Shown: positions 9,215 through 17,180, counted from the stretch's first letter. The stretch: DNA of 43,151 nt from Firmicutes bacterium CAG:882 (GCA_000435595.1 FR895395.1:1-43151), one strand, 5' to 3'. The notes: generated from the sequence alone by a model not told the origin. Program-made: numbers and translations.

Positions 9215-9427
9215 TAGGTAATTGCGAAACTCTATGTTTGAATATCGGACATTGTGCAATTTTGCTATATTACCGCCGGGCACGCTCTCGCTACGTTGCA
9301 ACTCGTAACGGCGCATAAGCGGCTAAAACACAGCCGCTAAACGCCGACGGTTGCAAAGTACCCAGCTTGCAATATAGTAAAATTACACAACTGTTCAGCT
9401 TAAAACTTGAGTTTCGCAATTACCTAC
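9215..9427. mobile_element. Family A MITE-like repeat, complete copy with direct repeats
   Basis: About 213 bp with perfect 18-bp terminal inverted repeats (TAGGTAATTGCGAAACTC at 9215-9232 and its complement at 9409-9426). It is flanked by the 10-bp direct repeat TATCTGTTCC (9205-9214 and 9428-9437), the mark of a target duplication. The middle holds a core hairpin (AGCGGCTGTGTTTTAGCCGCT when read on the minus strand, here with minor mismatches). It encodes no protein, so a transposase in trans would be needed. It occupies most of the gap between the divergent PAP2 and CNNM genes. Related pieces are at 1-36, 17121-17151, 21083-21222 and 22246-22319. Confidence 0.85.
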
Positions 9428-9523
9428 TATCTGTTCCATATTAACTGCTGAAATTGTACCACATCTTTCTGCCATGCACAACCAGAACCCGCCACTCGTA
9501 CACCATGATTTCCAAGATTTCCC

Positions 9524-9552
9524 TTGCAGAGTGCGCTTTCATCATGTATAAT
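9524..9552 (+). promoter_or_regulatory. Promoter candidate for CNNM/CBS gene
   Basis: TTGCAG (9524-9529), a 17-base spacer and a perfect TATAAT (9547-9552), about 70 bases upstream of the start codon at 9620. Confidence 0.6.
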
Positions 9553-9619
9553 AGCTTCAAATCGAGTCTATTTCATGCAGACGCGATTATTAAATAATCA
9601 AAAAGGAGTGATTTTTTTA

Positions 9620-10903
9620 ATGGCCCCCGGGGACATAGTACAAGTTTTATTTGTTATCATTTTATTAATGCTCTCTGCTTTTTTCTCATCAGCGGAGACT
9701 GCTCTTACGATGGTGAGCCGCGTGAGAATGCGTACACTTGCCGAGGACGGCAACAAGAAGGCTCAAAGAGTTCTCGACATCACGGACAACAAGGCGAAGA
9801 TGCTGTCAGCCATACTTATCGGAAACAATGTGGTTAACCTCTCAGCCTCTTCACTTTTGACAGCGCTTGCGACCAATCTTTTCGGTTCACAATGGATTGC
9901 ACTGTCCACAGGTGTACTTACATTCTTAATACTTATCTTCGGTGAGATTTCACCTAAGACCTTCTCCACCTTCAAGGCAGAAAAGATTTCCCTCGCCTAC
10001 AGTGGAATCATATCCGGGCTCATGTGGATACTTACACCTGTCATTTTCATTGTGAACAAGCTTGCGATGGGCTTTCTGCTTCTGCTCGGCGTAGATTCGC
10101 GTGAGAAGGGGCAGTCCTTTACCGAGGATGAGCTTCGTACCATCGTTGATGTAAGCCATGAGGAAGGCGTGCTTGAGCATGAAGAGCATGAGATGATTAA
10201 CAACGTATTTGATTTCGGCAATTCCAGGGCAAGGGATGTCATGATTCAGCGAATCGACATGACCTGTGCCTCAATAGACAGCACCTACGACGAAATTATC
10301 GATATTTTCCGCGCCGAGAAGTACACGAGACTACCTATTTACAAGGATTCCATCGACAATGTTATCGGAATTATCAATGTAAAGGATCTCCTTCTCTACT
10401 CGCCGGGTGATGATTTCCATGTATCAGAAATTCTGCGTGAACCGTACTATACTTATGAGTTCAAAAAGACATCCGAGCTCATGGAGGAATTAAAAAAGAC
10501 CTCTAACAATATAACTATTGTTCTCGACGAATATGGCTCAACCGTCGGCATGATTACCCTTGAGGATCTCCTTGAGGAGATTGTCGGTGAAATCAGAGAC
10601 GAGTACGACGAGGACGAGGAGGACTGCATCACGAAGATTAACGACAATGAATACCAGCTCAACGGTATGACCAAGCTCGACGACCTCAATGAGCTTCTTG
10701 ATTCCGACTATAAGTCCGAGGATTACGATTCTGTCAGTGGTCTTGTGATTGATAAGCTTGAACGACTTCCGCACGACGGTGATGAAGTCATCTTAGACAA
10801 TGCCCGCATTGTGGTTGACCACACGGAAAAGAACCGCATTGATAAGATGCACCTGTACATCACACCGCATGATGATAATGCGGACAGCGAGCAGGACAAA
10901 TAA
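9620..10903 (+). CDS. CNNM/CBS-domain membrane protein (HlyC/CorC family)
   Basis: A 427-residue membrane protein of the hemolysin/CorC-like family, whose members are linked to Mg2+ or Co2+ transport. The N-terminal CNNM (DUF21) domain contains about four hydrophobic segments (beginning VLFVIILLMLSAFFSSAETA). A pair of CBS domains follows (RDVMIQRIDM to VLDEYGSTVGMITLEDLLEE), then the C-terminal CorC_HlyC domain with the acidic EIRDEYDEDEED stretch. Older hemolysin names for this family are misleading. I start at ATG 9620 because AAGGAG lies upstream and the membrane domain begins directly; a GTG four codons earlier is an alternative. It has its own promoter and terminator, so is probably monocistronic. 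Confidence 0.92.
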   Translation: MAPGDIVQVLFVIILLMLSAFFSSAETALTMVSRVRMRTLAEDGNKKAQRVLDITDNKAKMLSAILIGNNVVNLSASSLLTALATNLFGSQWIALSTGVLTFLILIFGEISPKTFSTFKAEKISLAYSGIISGLMWILTPVIFIVNKLAMGFLLLLGVDSREKGQSFTEDELRTIVDVSHEEGVLEHEEHEMINNVFDFGNSRARDVMIQRIDMTCASIDSTYDEIIDIFRAEKYTRLPIYKDSIDNVIGIINVKDLLLYSPGDDFHVSEILREPYYTYEFKKTSELMEELKKTSNNITIVLDEYGSTVGMITLEDLLEEIVGEIRDEYDEDEEDCITKINDNEYQLNGMTKLDDLNELLDSDYKSEDYDSVSGLVIDKLERLPHDGDEVILDNARIVVDHTEKNRIDKMHLYITPHDDNADSEQDK

Positions 10904-10936
10904 ATTATGACAGAATGTGCCTTTGCACATTTAAAA

Positions 10937-11010
10937 AAAGGGGGGATGCCTCACTAAGAACGTATTCAAATCAACAGATTATTTCTTAGGGAGCATCCCT
11001 CTTTATTTTA
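10937..11010 (+). terminator. Rho-independent terminator after CNNM gene
   Basis: A long stem formed by GGGGATGCCTCACTAAGA and TCTTAGGGAGCATCCCT (imperfect), with loop around 10961-10981, followed by CTTTATTTTA. It begins about 35 bases after the stop codon. Confidence 0.8.
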
Positions 11011-11034
11011 TATCTGATTTTATTTTTTATGGAG

Positions 11035-11336
11035 ATCAGGGTGTCAAAACATGCTCTATGAACTTAATCGTGTATAGCATGTTATATTTATGCATATCAC
11101 GACTTTTGGAAGAAGCTTAGTTGTTCTTAGGGCTCTGTTTATCGTACAGCCACAGACGGCATGGATGCCGGCTGAGTTGCAGACAGCCATGGAGGGCTGA
11201 TTCTGCAACGGTGGCGGAAACAGAAATACTTTTTTCAGAGCCCTTAGAACAACTTGCTTCGTACAACGGAGCTGATATGTATAAACATAACAGGCTATAC
11301 ACTTTTAAAATAAATCAGCATGTTTTGACACCTGAA
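11035..11336. mobile_element. Family B MITE-like repeat, copy 2, with direct repeats
   Basis: About 302 bp with terminal inverted repeats (TCAGG(G)TGTCAAAACATGCT and complement). It is flanked by the perfect 10-bp direct repeat TTTTATGGAG (11025-11034 and 11337-11346). Inner arms GTTATATTTATGCATATCA and the core GGCATGGATGCCGGC match copy 1 in reversed orientation. The right direct repeat contains the GGAG of the ribosome binding site of the GH43 gene, so the element landed at the 5' end of that gene and separated it from its former upstream region. No gene lies in 10904-11354. Confidence 0.88.
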
Positions 11337-11354
11337 TTTTATGGAGGAAAAAAT

Positions 11355-12386
11355 ATGACAGAACCAAACACACCGCAGTACATCAACCCGCTGATCCTGC
11401 ACAGGGCAGACCCGTTTATCTTCAAGCACACGGACGGCTATTACTATTTTACAGCCTCGCACACCGATGCCGAGCACAATCTCGACGGCAAATACCAGTA
11501 CAGAAAAATTCTTATCCGCAGAGCCGCCTCAATCAACGACCTCTCGGATTCCGTCGGCAATTACTCCGAGAGATGCGTGTACGAACGCGAACCTATATGC
11601 GGCAACAGAAGTCCTCACATCTGGGCACCTGAGATTCACTTCATTCGCGGAAAATGGTACATATATTTCACAACAACCGTCTCCGACACGGATGTGTGGC
11701 AGATACGTCCACATGCCCTGTGCTGTGACGGCGACCCTATGACTGATGAATGGACGAACTTAGGTCCGATTAAGACGAGCGTTGAGGGTTCACGGGCATT
11801 CACCGACTTCTCTCTCGACCACACGGTGTTTGAGCATCACGGCGAGCTCTATATGCTGTGGGCGCAGAAGGTTACGCAGGACTCCGACATCTACATCGCG
11901 CGCATGAGCGATCCTACAACCATCTGCACCGAAATGGTTCTGTTAACCCGCCCCGAGTACGACTGGGAGCGCTTCGGTTTCGCGGTAAACGAAGGTCCGA
12001 GCATTATAAAGCACGGCGGAAAGATATTCATGGTGTTCTCATGCAGCGGAACCGATGCAAGATACTGTCTCGGAATGATGTATATTGATGAAAATGCAGA
12101 TGTACTCGACGCATCGGCATGGACTAAGCTATCCCATCCCGTCTTTACGATGTGCCGTGAGAACAAACAATTCGGTCCCGGACACAACAGCTTCACCCGC
12201 TCGGAGGACGACCGCTTCGACGTCATGGTCTACCACTCCCGCATGGAAGAACACTACATAGGAGAGCCGGGCTACGAACCGCTCTACGATGCCGGACGCA
12301 ACACCTGTGTAAAAGCTATTGAGTGGAATGAGGAGACGGGAATGCCCGAATTCGGCGTGCCTCTCCCTGCTGCCTGTAAGTGCTGA
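11355..12386 (+). CDS. Glycoside hydrolase family 43 protein
   Basis: A 343-residue GH43 enzyme, probably acting on arabinose- or xylose-containing side chains of plant polysaccharides. No signal peptide is seen, so it acts in the cytoplasm on imported oligosaccharides. The five-bladed propeller fold shows its usual signs: R-A-D19-P with the catalytic base aspartate, SPHIWAPEIHF with the second acidic site region, NEGPSII with the likely acid glutamate, and GPGHNSF. The start at 11355 follows GGAGG; the longer frame upstream runs through the repeat and is not real. Neighbours are an mscL remnant and a GH51 arabinofuranosidase, which favours an arabinofuranosidase over a xylosidase. The insertion of repeat B2 just before the gene makes its present promoter uncertain. 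Confidence 0.88.
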   Translation: MTEPNTPQYINPLILHRADPFIFKHTDGYYYFTASHTDAEHNLDGKYQYRKILIRRAASINDLSDSVGNYSERCVYEREPICGNRSPHIWAPEIHFIRGKWYIYFTTTVSDTDVWQIRPHALCCDGDPMTDEWTNLGPIKTSVEGSRAFTDFSLDHTVFEHHGELYMLWAQKVTQDSDIYIARMSDPTTICTEMVLLTRPEYDWERFGFAVNEGPSIIKHGGKIFMVFSCSGTDARYCLGMMYIDENADVLDASAWTKLSHPVFTMCRENKQFGPGHNSFTRSEDDRFDVMVYHSRMEEHYIGEPGYEPLYDAGRNTCVKAIEWNEETGMPEFGVPLPAACKC

Positions 12387-12431
12387 TAACGGACTGCACA
12401 ATAATAAGCACGCCAAAAGGCTGTTTTTGTA

Positions 12432-12460
12432 TTGTTAAAATACTCACACTGTTGTAAAAT
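12432..12460 (+). promoter_or_regulatory. Promoter candidate for mscL
   Basis: TTGTTA (12432-12437), a 17-base spacer and TAAAAT (12455-12460), about 35 bases before the GTG at 12495. Confidence 0.5.
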
Positions 12461-12494
12461 AGCATTATAAAATACATTTACGGAGGAAAATAAA

Positions 12495-12899
12495 GTGTTC
12501 AAGGAATTTTAAAAATTCGTTTCCCGCGGCAACGTCCTCGACATGGCTGTCGGTATCATCATGGGCAGCGCCTTTACCGCAATCGTTACATCTCTTGTCA
12601 ACGATATTCTGACTCCTCTCATCGGACTCATCATCGGTGGTATTGATTTCAGCTCCCTGTCCATCACAATAGGAAGTGCATCCATTGCCTACGGCTCATT
12701 CATTCAGGCAATCATCAACTTCCTGCTTGTTGCTCTTTCCCTGTTCCTCATCGTGAAAGGAATCAACAAGTTCCACTTTAAGAAGGAGGAGAAGCCTGCC
12801 GCACCTACCACCAAGGAATGTCCGCTATGCTTCTCAACCATCAGTATCAAGGCAACAAAATGTCCTTGCTGCACAGGCGACATCAAAGACATTAAGTAA
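12495..12899 (+). pseudogene. mscL: Large-conductance mechanosensitive channel, in-frame stop at codon 6
   Basis: MscL is a homopentameric safety valve opened by membrane tension. A GTG start at 12495 with GGAGG eight bases upstream gives FKEF, then TAA (12510-12512), then KFVSRGNVLDMAVGII in the same frame. Intact relatives read through here with a sense codon, so the N-terminal amphipathic helix is cut by a single nonsense codon. From ATG 12543 a 118-residue product remains with both membrane helices (MAVGIIMGSAFTAIV and INFLLVALSLFLIV) and a C-terminal CxxC...CxxC zinc-ribbon-like tail (ECPLC, CPCC). No ribosome binding site precedes ATG 12543. It may be a recent pseudogene, a reinitiated short form, or a base error. 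The coding sequence after the stop shows no further damage. Confidence 0.75.
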
Positions 12900-12952
12900 T
12901 GTTATAACCATTGTCATTTATTAAACTATTTTAAAATTTGGAGGATTACATA

Positions 12953-14434
12953 ATGGCGAGACTTGTAGTAAATTCTGACCGTACAAAGGGTCACATCAAC
13001 AAAGAAATCTACGGACATTTTTCCGAGCATCTCGGAAGATGTATCTATGAAGGAATATGGGTGGGCAAGGATTCAAAAATACCTAACACCGACGGAATCC
13101 GTAACGACGTAATCGAAGCCCTCAGAAAAATGAAGCTTCCTGTTCTTCGCTGGCCGGGAGGATGTTTTGCGGATGAATATCACTGGAAGGACGGAATAGG
13201 ACCAAAAGAAAACAGAAAGAAGATGGTCAACACCAACTGGGGCGGTGTTGTAGAGGACAACAGTTTCGGCACACATGAGTTCATGAGACTGTGCGAGCTC
13301 ACCGGTGCAGAGCCTTATATCAACGGCAATGTCGGAAGCGGCACCGTTCAGGAGATGCAGGAATGGGTTGAGTACATGACCTTTGACGGCGAATCTCCTA
13401 TGAGCAGGCTCCGTGCCGAGAACGGACATCCTGCTCCTTGGAAGGTAAAGTATTTCGGTGTCGGCAACGAGAGCTGGGGCTGCGGTGGCAATATGACACC
13501 CGAATATTACTCCAACGAGTTCAGACGTTATGGTGTATTCTGCAGAAATTACGGCGACAACAAGCTTTACAAGATTGCATGCGGTGCCAACGCATCGGAT
13601 TATAACTGGACCGAGGTTGTCATGAAGAATGCCGCACATGCCATGGATGGCATAAGCCTGCACTACTATTCGCTTCCTACCGGAAGCTGGACAGGAAGCA
13701 AGGGGGCTTCCACAGGCTTTGATGCCAATGAGTGGATAACACTTCTCTCACGCACATTGTTCATGGAGGAACTTATAACCAAGCACTCGACAATCATGGA
13801 CAAATATGACCCTGACAAGCGCATCGGTCTTATTGTCGACGAATGGGGTACCTGGTACGATGTTGAACCGGGAACCAATCCGGGCTTCCTTTACCAGCAG
13901 AATACCCTTCGTGATGCTCTTGTTGCTGCAATCAACCTTAACATATTCAACAGCCATTGTGACCGCGTCAAGATGGCGAACCTCGCACAGCTCGTAAATG
14001 TGCTTCAGGCTCCTATCCTCACGGAAGGTGCTAAGATGCTGCTCACACCTACATACCATGTGCTCGAGATGTACAGCGTTCATCAGGACGCCGAGCTTGT
14101 CGACATCGACTTCGAGAATGAGGACTACAGCTTCAACGGAATCACAATTCCTAAGTACTCAGTATCCGCTTCTAAGAATGCGTCAGGTGAGCTCAACATA
14201 ACTCTTGCCAATTTAAGCCACCGTGCTTCCGGCCGCTTAAGCTGCGAACTCCGCGGTGAAAAGTACACCGTTGTCACTGCAAGAATCCTCACAGCAGACG
14301 AGCTTGACGCCCACAACACATTCGATAACCCTGAAGCTGTCAAACCTTCGTCCTACGACGGATTTGCACTCAGAGGAAGCCGTCTCACGGGAACAATTCC
14401 TGCAAAGAGCGTGCTTGTAATCACATTAAAATAA
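12953..14434 (+). CDS. Alpha-L-arabinofuranosidase, GH51
   Basis: Retaining glycosidase that removes terminal L-arabinofuranose from arabinan, arabinoxylan or their oligosaccharides. The 493-residue protein has a TIM barrel followed by a C-terminal beta-sandwich. The acid/base glutamate is E173 in VGNESWG, and the nucleophile is E297 in VDEWGTWYD; WPGGCFADEYHW near residue 70 is also diagnostic. There is no signal peptide, so it acts inside the cell. The ATG at 12953 has GGAGG eight bases upstream; a start five codons earlier has none. Together with the upstream GH43 gene it forms a small arabinose-side-chain degradation cluster, and it ends at a strong terminator. Confidence 0.95.
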   Translation: MARLVVNSDRTKGHINKEIYGHFSEHLGRCIYEGIWVGKDSKIPNTDGIRNDVIEALRKMKLPVLRWPGGCFADEYHWKDGIGPKENRKKMVNTNWGGVVEDNSFGTHEFMRLCELTGAEPYINGNVGSGTVQEMQEWVEYMTFDGESPMSRLRAENGHPAPWKVKYFGVGNESWGCGGNMTPEYYSNEFRRYGVFCRNYGDNKLYKIACGANASDYNWTEVVMKNAAHAMDGISLHYYSLPTGSWTGSKGASTGFDANEWITLLSRTLFMEELITKHSTIMDKYDPDKRIGLIVDEWGTWYDVEPGTNPGFLYQQNTLRDALVAAINLNIFNSHCDRVKMANLAQLVNVLQAPILTEGAKMLLTPTYHVLEMYSVHQDAELVDIDFENEDYSFNGITIPKYSVSASKNASGELNITLANLSHRASGRLSCELRGEKYTVVTARILTADELDAHNTFDNPEAVKPSSYDGFALRGSRLTGTIPAKSVLVITLK

Positions 14435-14459
14435 TACGTTTTCCTATTTTCTATCACAC

Positions 14460-14515
14460 AAAAAGTCCGGCATTCCGATGATTGATACAATCCCGGAATG
14501 CCGGAGTTTTATTTT
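14460..14515. terminator. Bidirectional terminator between GH51 and hflC
   Basis: Perfect 11-bp stem CCGGCATTCCG (14467-14477) with CGGAATGCCGG (14494-14504). It is followed on the plus strand by AGTTTTATTTTA and on the minus strand by ACTTTTTG. It serves the two convergent genes. Confidence 0.9.
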
Positions 14516-14518
14516 ATG

Positions 14519-15391
14519 TTAATTCTCCCACCCGTTAAATATCTGTGCAATCGGCGAATCTGCCGACAAAACAAGTGTCTTATTGCTTCCTGTCATCGAC
14601 ACCTTGAGTGCGTCAAGGCTTCTCACAAACTCATAGAACTCTGTGCGTGCCTCATCTCCGTATGCCTCCGCAAGTATTCTCATGTACTCAGCCTCCCCTT
14701 CTGCCACAAGAATCTCTGCCTGCATGTCTGCATTTGAGAGAAGCACCGTCACCTCCTTGTCGGTAGTATTTCTTATAACCTGTGCCTCTGCCTGACCTTC
14801 TGCGGTGTAGGTGGCTGCTATGTTGTCACGCTCTGAAATCATTCTCTCATAGACTGCCGTCTTGTTGTCGCTTGGAAGATCAAGTCTCTTATTCTCAACC
14901 GTTATTATCTCTATTCCGTACTGCGCCATAGTAGCTCCGATATTACCCTCTATGGATTCAGCAAGTTCTCCGTCCCTTGCCTTAATTACCTCATCCTGAG
15001 TCATCGAGCTTATCGTATTCTTTGTCGCGTTGAATACAACCGTATCAATACGGCTCTCTGCATTTGCTATTGAACCGTTAAGTGTCTGTGCGAACTTGAG
15101 CGGATCGATTATTCTCCACAGCACGTAACTATCGGTTATCATTGTCTTTTTATCCGATGTAATTACCTCCGACTCGGCAATGTCATACAAAAGAACTTCC
15201 TTAGGAAGCGTGTCCGCCGTCTCTATAAAAGGTATCTTAAAGCAGATACCCGATGTGGTCTGAACTCTGTCAACCTTGCCAAAACGCTTAACAAGCTTGA
15301 ACTCATTCTGATTGACAACCTCTATCGATGAGCCAAGGGTTATGAGTGCCAAAATTGCAATAATTATAATGGCTATCTTTGATTTTTTCAT
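14519..15391 (-). CDS. hflC: Membrane protease modulator HflC (SPFH/prohibitin)
   Basis: Partner of HflK in a membrane complex that surrounds and regulates FtsH in other bacteria. The 290-residue protein has one N-terminal membrane anchor (IAIIIIAILALITLGSSI), then the SPFH/band 7 domain starting at VNQNEFKLVKRFGKV, and a long helical region (ISERDNIAATYTAEGQAEAQ). I begin it at ATG 15391, which has GGAG six bases upstream; the longer frame uses a TTG in the gap to hflK with no good site. It follows hflK by 57 bases on the same strand, in the usual order. Confidence 0.93.
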   Translation of the reverse strand: MKKSKIAIIIIAILALITLGSSIEVVNQNEFKLVKRFGKVDRVQTTSGICFKIPFIETADTLPKEVLLYDIAESEVITSDKKTMITDSYVLWRIIDPLKFAQTLNGSIANAESRIDTVVFNATKNTISSMTQDEVIKARDGELAESIEGNIGATMAQYGIEIITVENKRLDLPSDNKTAVYERMISERDNIAATYTAEGQAEAQVIRNTTDKEVTVLLSNADMQAEILVAEGEAEYMRILAEAYGDEARTEFYEFVRSLDALKVSMTGSNKTLVLSADSPIAQIFNGWEN

Positions 15392-15448
15392 ATTAGTCTC
15401 CATTCCGCCTTCTGCCGGCGCTGTAAAACTGCCTTCCGCAGTCAAATG

Positions 15449-16426
15449 TTAATTGTTATCACCTGTGAATGAGTCGAGCGGAAGCACCGTCTGTGTTCCG
15501 TCCGTTCCCACAATTATCACCTTGAGGTCAGGAAGAACATCCTCCATCGCCTCATAAAACATACGAAGCTTGGTCACCTTCGGGTTCTTCACATACTCCT
15601 CATACATCGCATTGAATCTTGCTACCTGGGCAGTCGCCTCGTTGATTCGCTGTTCCTTCTGTGCCTCGGCGTTCTTGATTATTCCGTCAGCCTTTGCCTG
15701 TGCTTCAGGAATCTCCTCATTGCGGTACTTGTTGGCGTTGTTGAGTGCCGTCTCCTTGCCCTGCTTGGCTGTCTCAACCGCTTTGAACGCCTCCATGACA
15801 GCTTCCGTAGGCGGCTCGGAATCCTGAATTGTTATATTTACAAGCATTATACCGATGTCCTGTTCCTCAAGCTTTCCCACAATAAGCTGCTTGATATTCG
15901 ACTGGATCTCCGACTTTCCGGTTGTGAGCACACTATCCACGTCATAGCTTGCAACCACTGAACGAATACAGCCCTGAGCAATATTTTTTAATATAAGCTC
16001 CGGATTCTCCGAACTATAAACTGCCTTCACAGGGTCTGTTACCTTATACTCAACAAAGAAATCGACATTTACAAAATTGTAATCCGACGTAATCATGAGC
16101 GACTCGTCCGTGTCGAGCACATATCCGTTTGCATCCGTGCTGTAACCCATCGTGAAACCGTGAATTGTTGTATCAACCTTGATTACCTTCTGTATAAAAG
16201 GTATCTTAAAATGCAGACCCGAATCCGTTACCGACTGCGGTTTTCCCAACGTAACCAGCACCGCCTGCTCCTGCTCATTAATCTGATATGTGGAATTGAA
16301 TGCGATAATTAAAACCACTATCGCTGCAACTGCAATCCATCCGAATTTCTTAAAAAATTTCCCGGACTTTTTTGCTGCTTTCCTGAATTCCTCCTCATCA
16401 TACACAAAATCATTGTTTTTACTCAT
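15449..16426 (-). CDS. hflK: Membrane protease modulator HflK (SPFH/prohibitin)
   Basis: First gene of the hflKC pair. The 325-residue protein has a charged cytoplasmic N-terminus, a membrane segment (IAVAAIVVLIIAF, about residues 31-43), an SPFH domain starting at YQINEQEQAVLVTLGKP, and a coiled-coil C-terminal half with the typical ETALNNANKYRNEEIPEAQA stretch. GGAGG lies six bases before the ATG. Upstream on the same strand are repeat B3 and, before that, a complete Mn2+ riboswitch; hflK is the first gene a transcript passing that riboswitch would reach, 329 bases beyond its terminator. No other gene is found in 16427-17180. Confidence 0.93.
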   Translation of the reverse strand: MSKNNDFVYDEEEFRKAAKKSGKFFKKFGWIAVAAIVVLIIAFNSTYQINEQEQAVLVTLGKPQSVTDSGLHFKIPFIQKVIKVDTTIHGFTMGYSTDANGYVLDTDESLMITSDYNFVNVDFFVEYKVTDPVKAVYSSENPELILKNIAQGCIRSVVASYDVDSVLTTGKSEIQSNIKQLIVGKLEEQDIGIMLVNITIQDSEPPTEAVMEAFKAVETAKQGKETALNNANKYRNEEIPEAQAKADGIIKNAEAQKEQRINEATAQVARFNAMYEEYVKNPKVTKLRMFYEAMEDVLPDLKVIIVGTDGTQTVLPLDSFTGDNN

Positions 16427-16564
16427 ACTTTTCCTCCGTCTTTTCGTGTAATTTTCACTCTGTGTTCCATAAAACTTTTACCCAATGTGTGACATCCGCC
16501 TGCGGCATCTGTCCTGTACACCGAAGCGTGCATCCTCGCGGAGCGTTTTTGCTTTATAGGCTTC

Positions 16565-16740
16565 TGGCATCAGAACATGCTGGTTCAATTTATACATGTA
16601 TGATGTGTTATATTTATGCATATCAGCTTAGTTGTACGAAGCAAGATGTTCTAAGAACAACTAAGCTTCTTCCAAAATCGTGATATGCATAAATATAACA
16701 CATCATACACAATTAAGTTTATTAGGCATGTTCTGACACC
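16565..16740. repeat. Family B MITE-like palindromic repeat, copy 3 (short form)
   Basis: A 176-bp version that keeps the terminal arms (GGCATCAGAACATGCT and GGCATGTTCTGACACC) and the inner arms (GTTATATTTATGCATATCA and complement) but lacks the ~100-bp centre of copies 1 and 2. The arms meet near TGTTCTAAGAACA. The whole element can fold into one long hairpin. It lies between the Mn riboswitch terminator and hflK. No flanking direct repeat was evident. Confidence 0.82.
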
Positions 16741-16754
16741 TTGTTCCCATAAAG

Positions 16755-16795
16755 TAAAAAAGACTTTTGCTACGGAAATCCATAACAAAAGTCTT
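16755..16795 (-). terminator. Riboswitch-controlled terminator
   Basis: On the minus strand AAGACTTTTG pairs with CAAAAGTCTT across a 16-base loop, followed by TTTTTTAC. The first arm overlaps the 3' strand of the riboswitch P1 helix (16786-16791), so P1 and the terminator exclude each other. Confidence 0.85.
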
Positions 16796-16890
16796 GCCAC
16801 TCGCTCATAAAGTCCGAATCCATAACCGCGGTAAAATGGATTGTTCTGACGGAAATTATGACACCTCACGATGCCAGCTACTCCCTTTTG
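16786..16890 (-). promoter_or_regulatory. yybP-ykoY (Mn2+-sensing) riboswitch
   Basis: The minus strand shows the conserved ends of this class: CAAAAGGGAGTAGC at the 5' side (16890 downward) and GTGGCAAGACTTTTG at the 3' side. P1 is CAAAAG paired with CTTTTG. A P2 arm forms from GGCATC with GGTGTC. The second leg pairs CATAA..CCG with CGG..TTATG and is capped by AATCCAT/ATGGATT. Known members bind Mn2+ and stabilise P1, which here would prevent the terminator and turn expression on. Usual targets are Mn exporters and P-type ATPases; in this window the next genes downstream are hflK-hflC. Confidence 0.85.
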
Positions 16891-16901
16891 GGTATGTAGA
16901 G

Positions 16902-16930
16902 ATATTATCATATTGAGAGGAGGCTGTCAA
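16902..16930 (-). promoter_or_regulatory. Sigma-A promoter of the riboswitch transcript
   Basis: Minus strand: perfect TTGACA (16930-16925), a 17-base spacer, and TAATAT (16907-16902). Transcription would start a few bases before the riboswitch P1. Confidence 0.85.
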
Positions 16931-17120
16931 GATATATTGCCATTTTTTTAACAAAGTGACTTTATCTCATGATATTCATGGCTGAATTAAAATCCCTGTT
17001 CATGACAATTTATCTGTACTATTTCGCTGTTATCCTTCATGAAGATTATTTTTCAGTGGAAATATTTTTCAAATTGTTATATTATCATACCGCACCCAAA
17101 AGCAATTTAAAATAAATCCA

Positions 17121-17151
17121 TGGTAATTGTGATAAAGCTTCGCAATTACCT
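17121..17151. repeat. Family A minimal palindrome
   Basis: GGTAATTG (17122-17129) and CAATTACC (17143-17150) are the outer ends of family A joined with almost no interior. The sequence TTCGCAATTACCTA matches the right end of the complete copy at 9413-9426 base for base. AATCCA flanks it on both sides (17115-17120 and 17152-17157), possibly by chance. It sits 30 bases before the MATE start codon. Confidence 0.5.
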
Positions 17152-17180
17152 AATCCAAATAAATTATATGAGGTAATAAC

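Noticed and set aside
12510..12512. Reassigned TAA codon (alternative genetic code)
   Set aside because: TAA ends many intact genes here at family-correct positions (hflK, asnS, PAP2, prs), so general reassignment is excluded.
16651..16911. 86-codon open frame on the minus strand
   Set aside because: It runs through the Mn riboswitch, its terminator and repeat B3; the RNA elements explain the sequence better than a protein.
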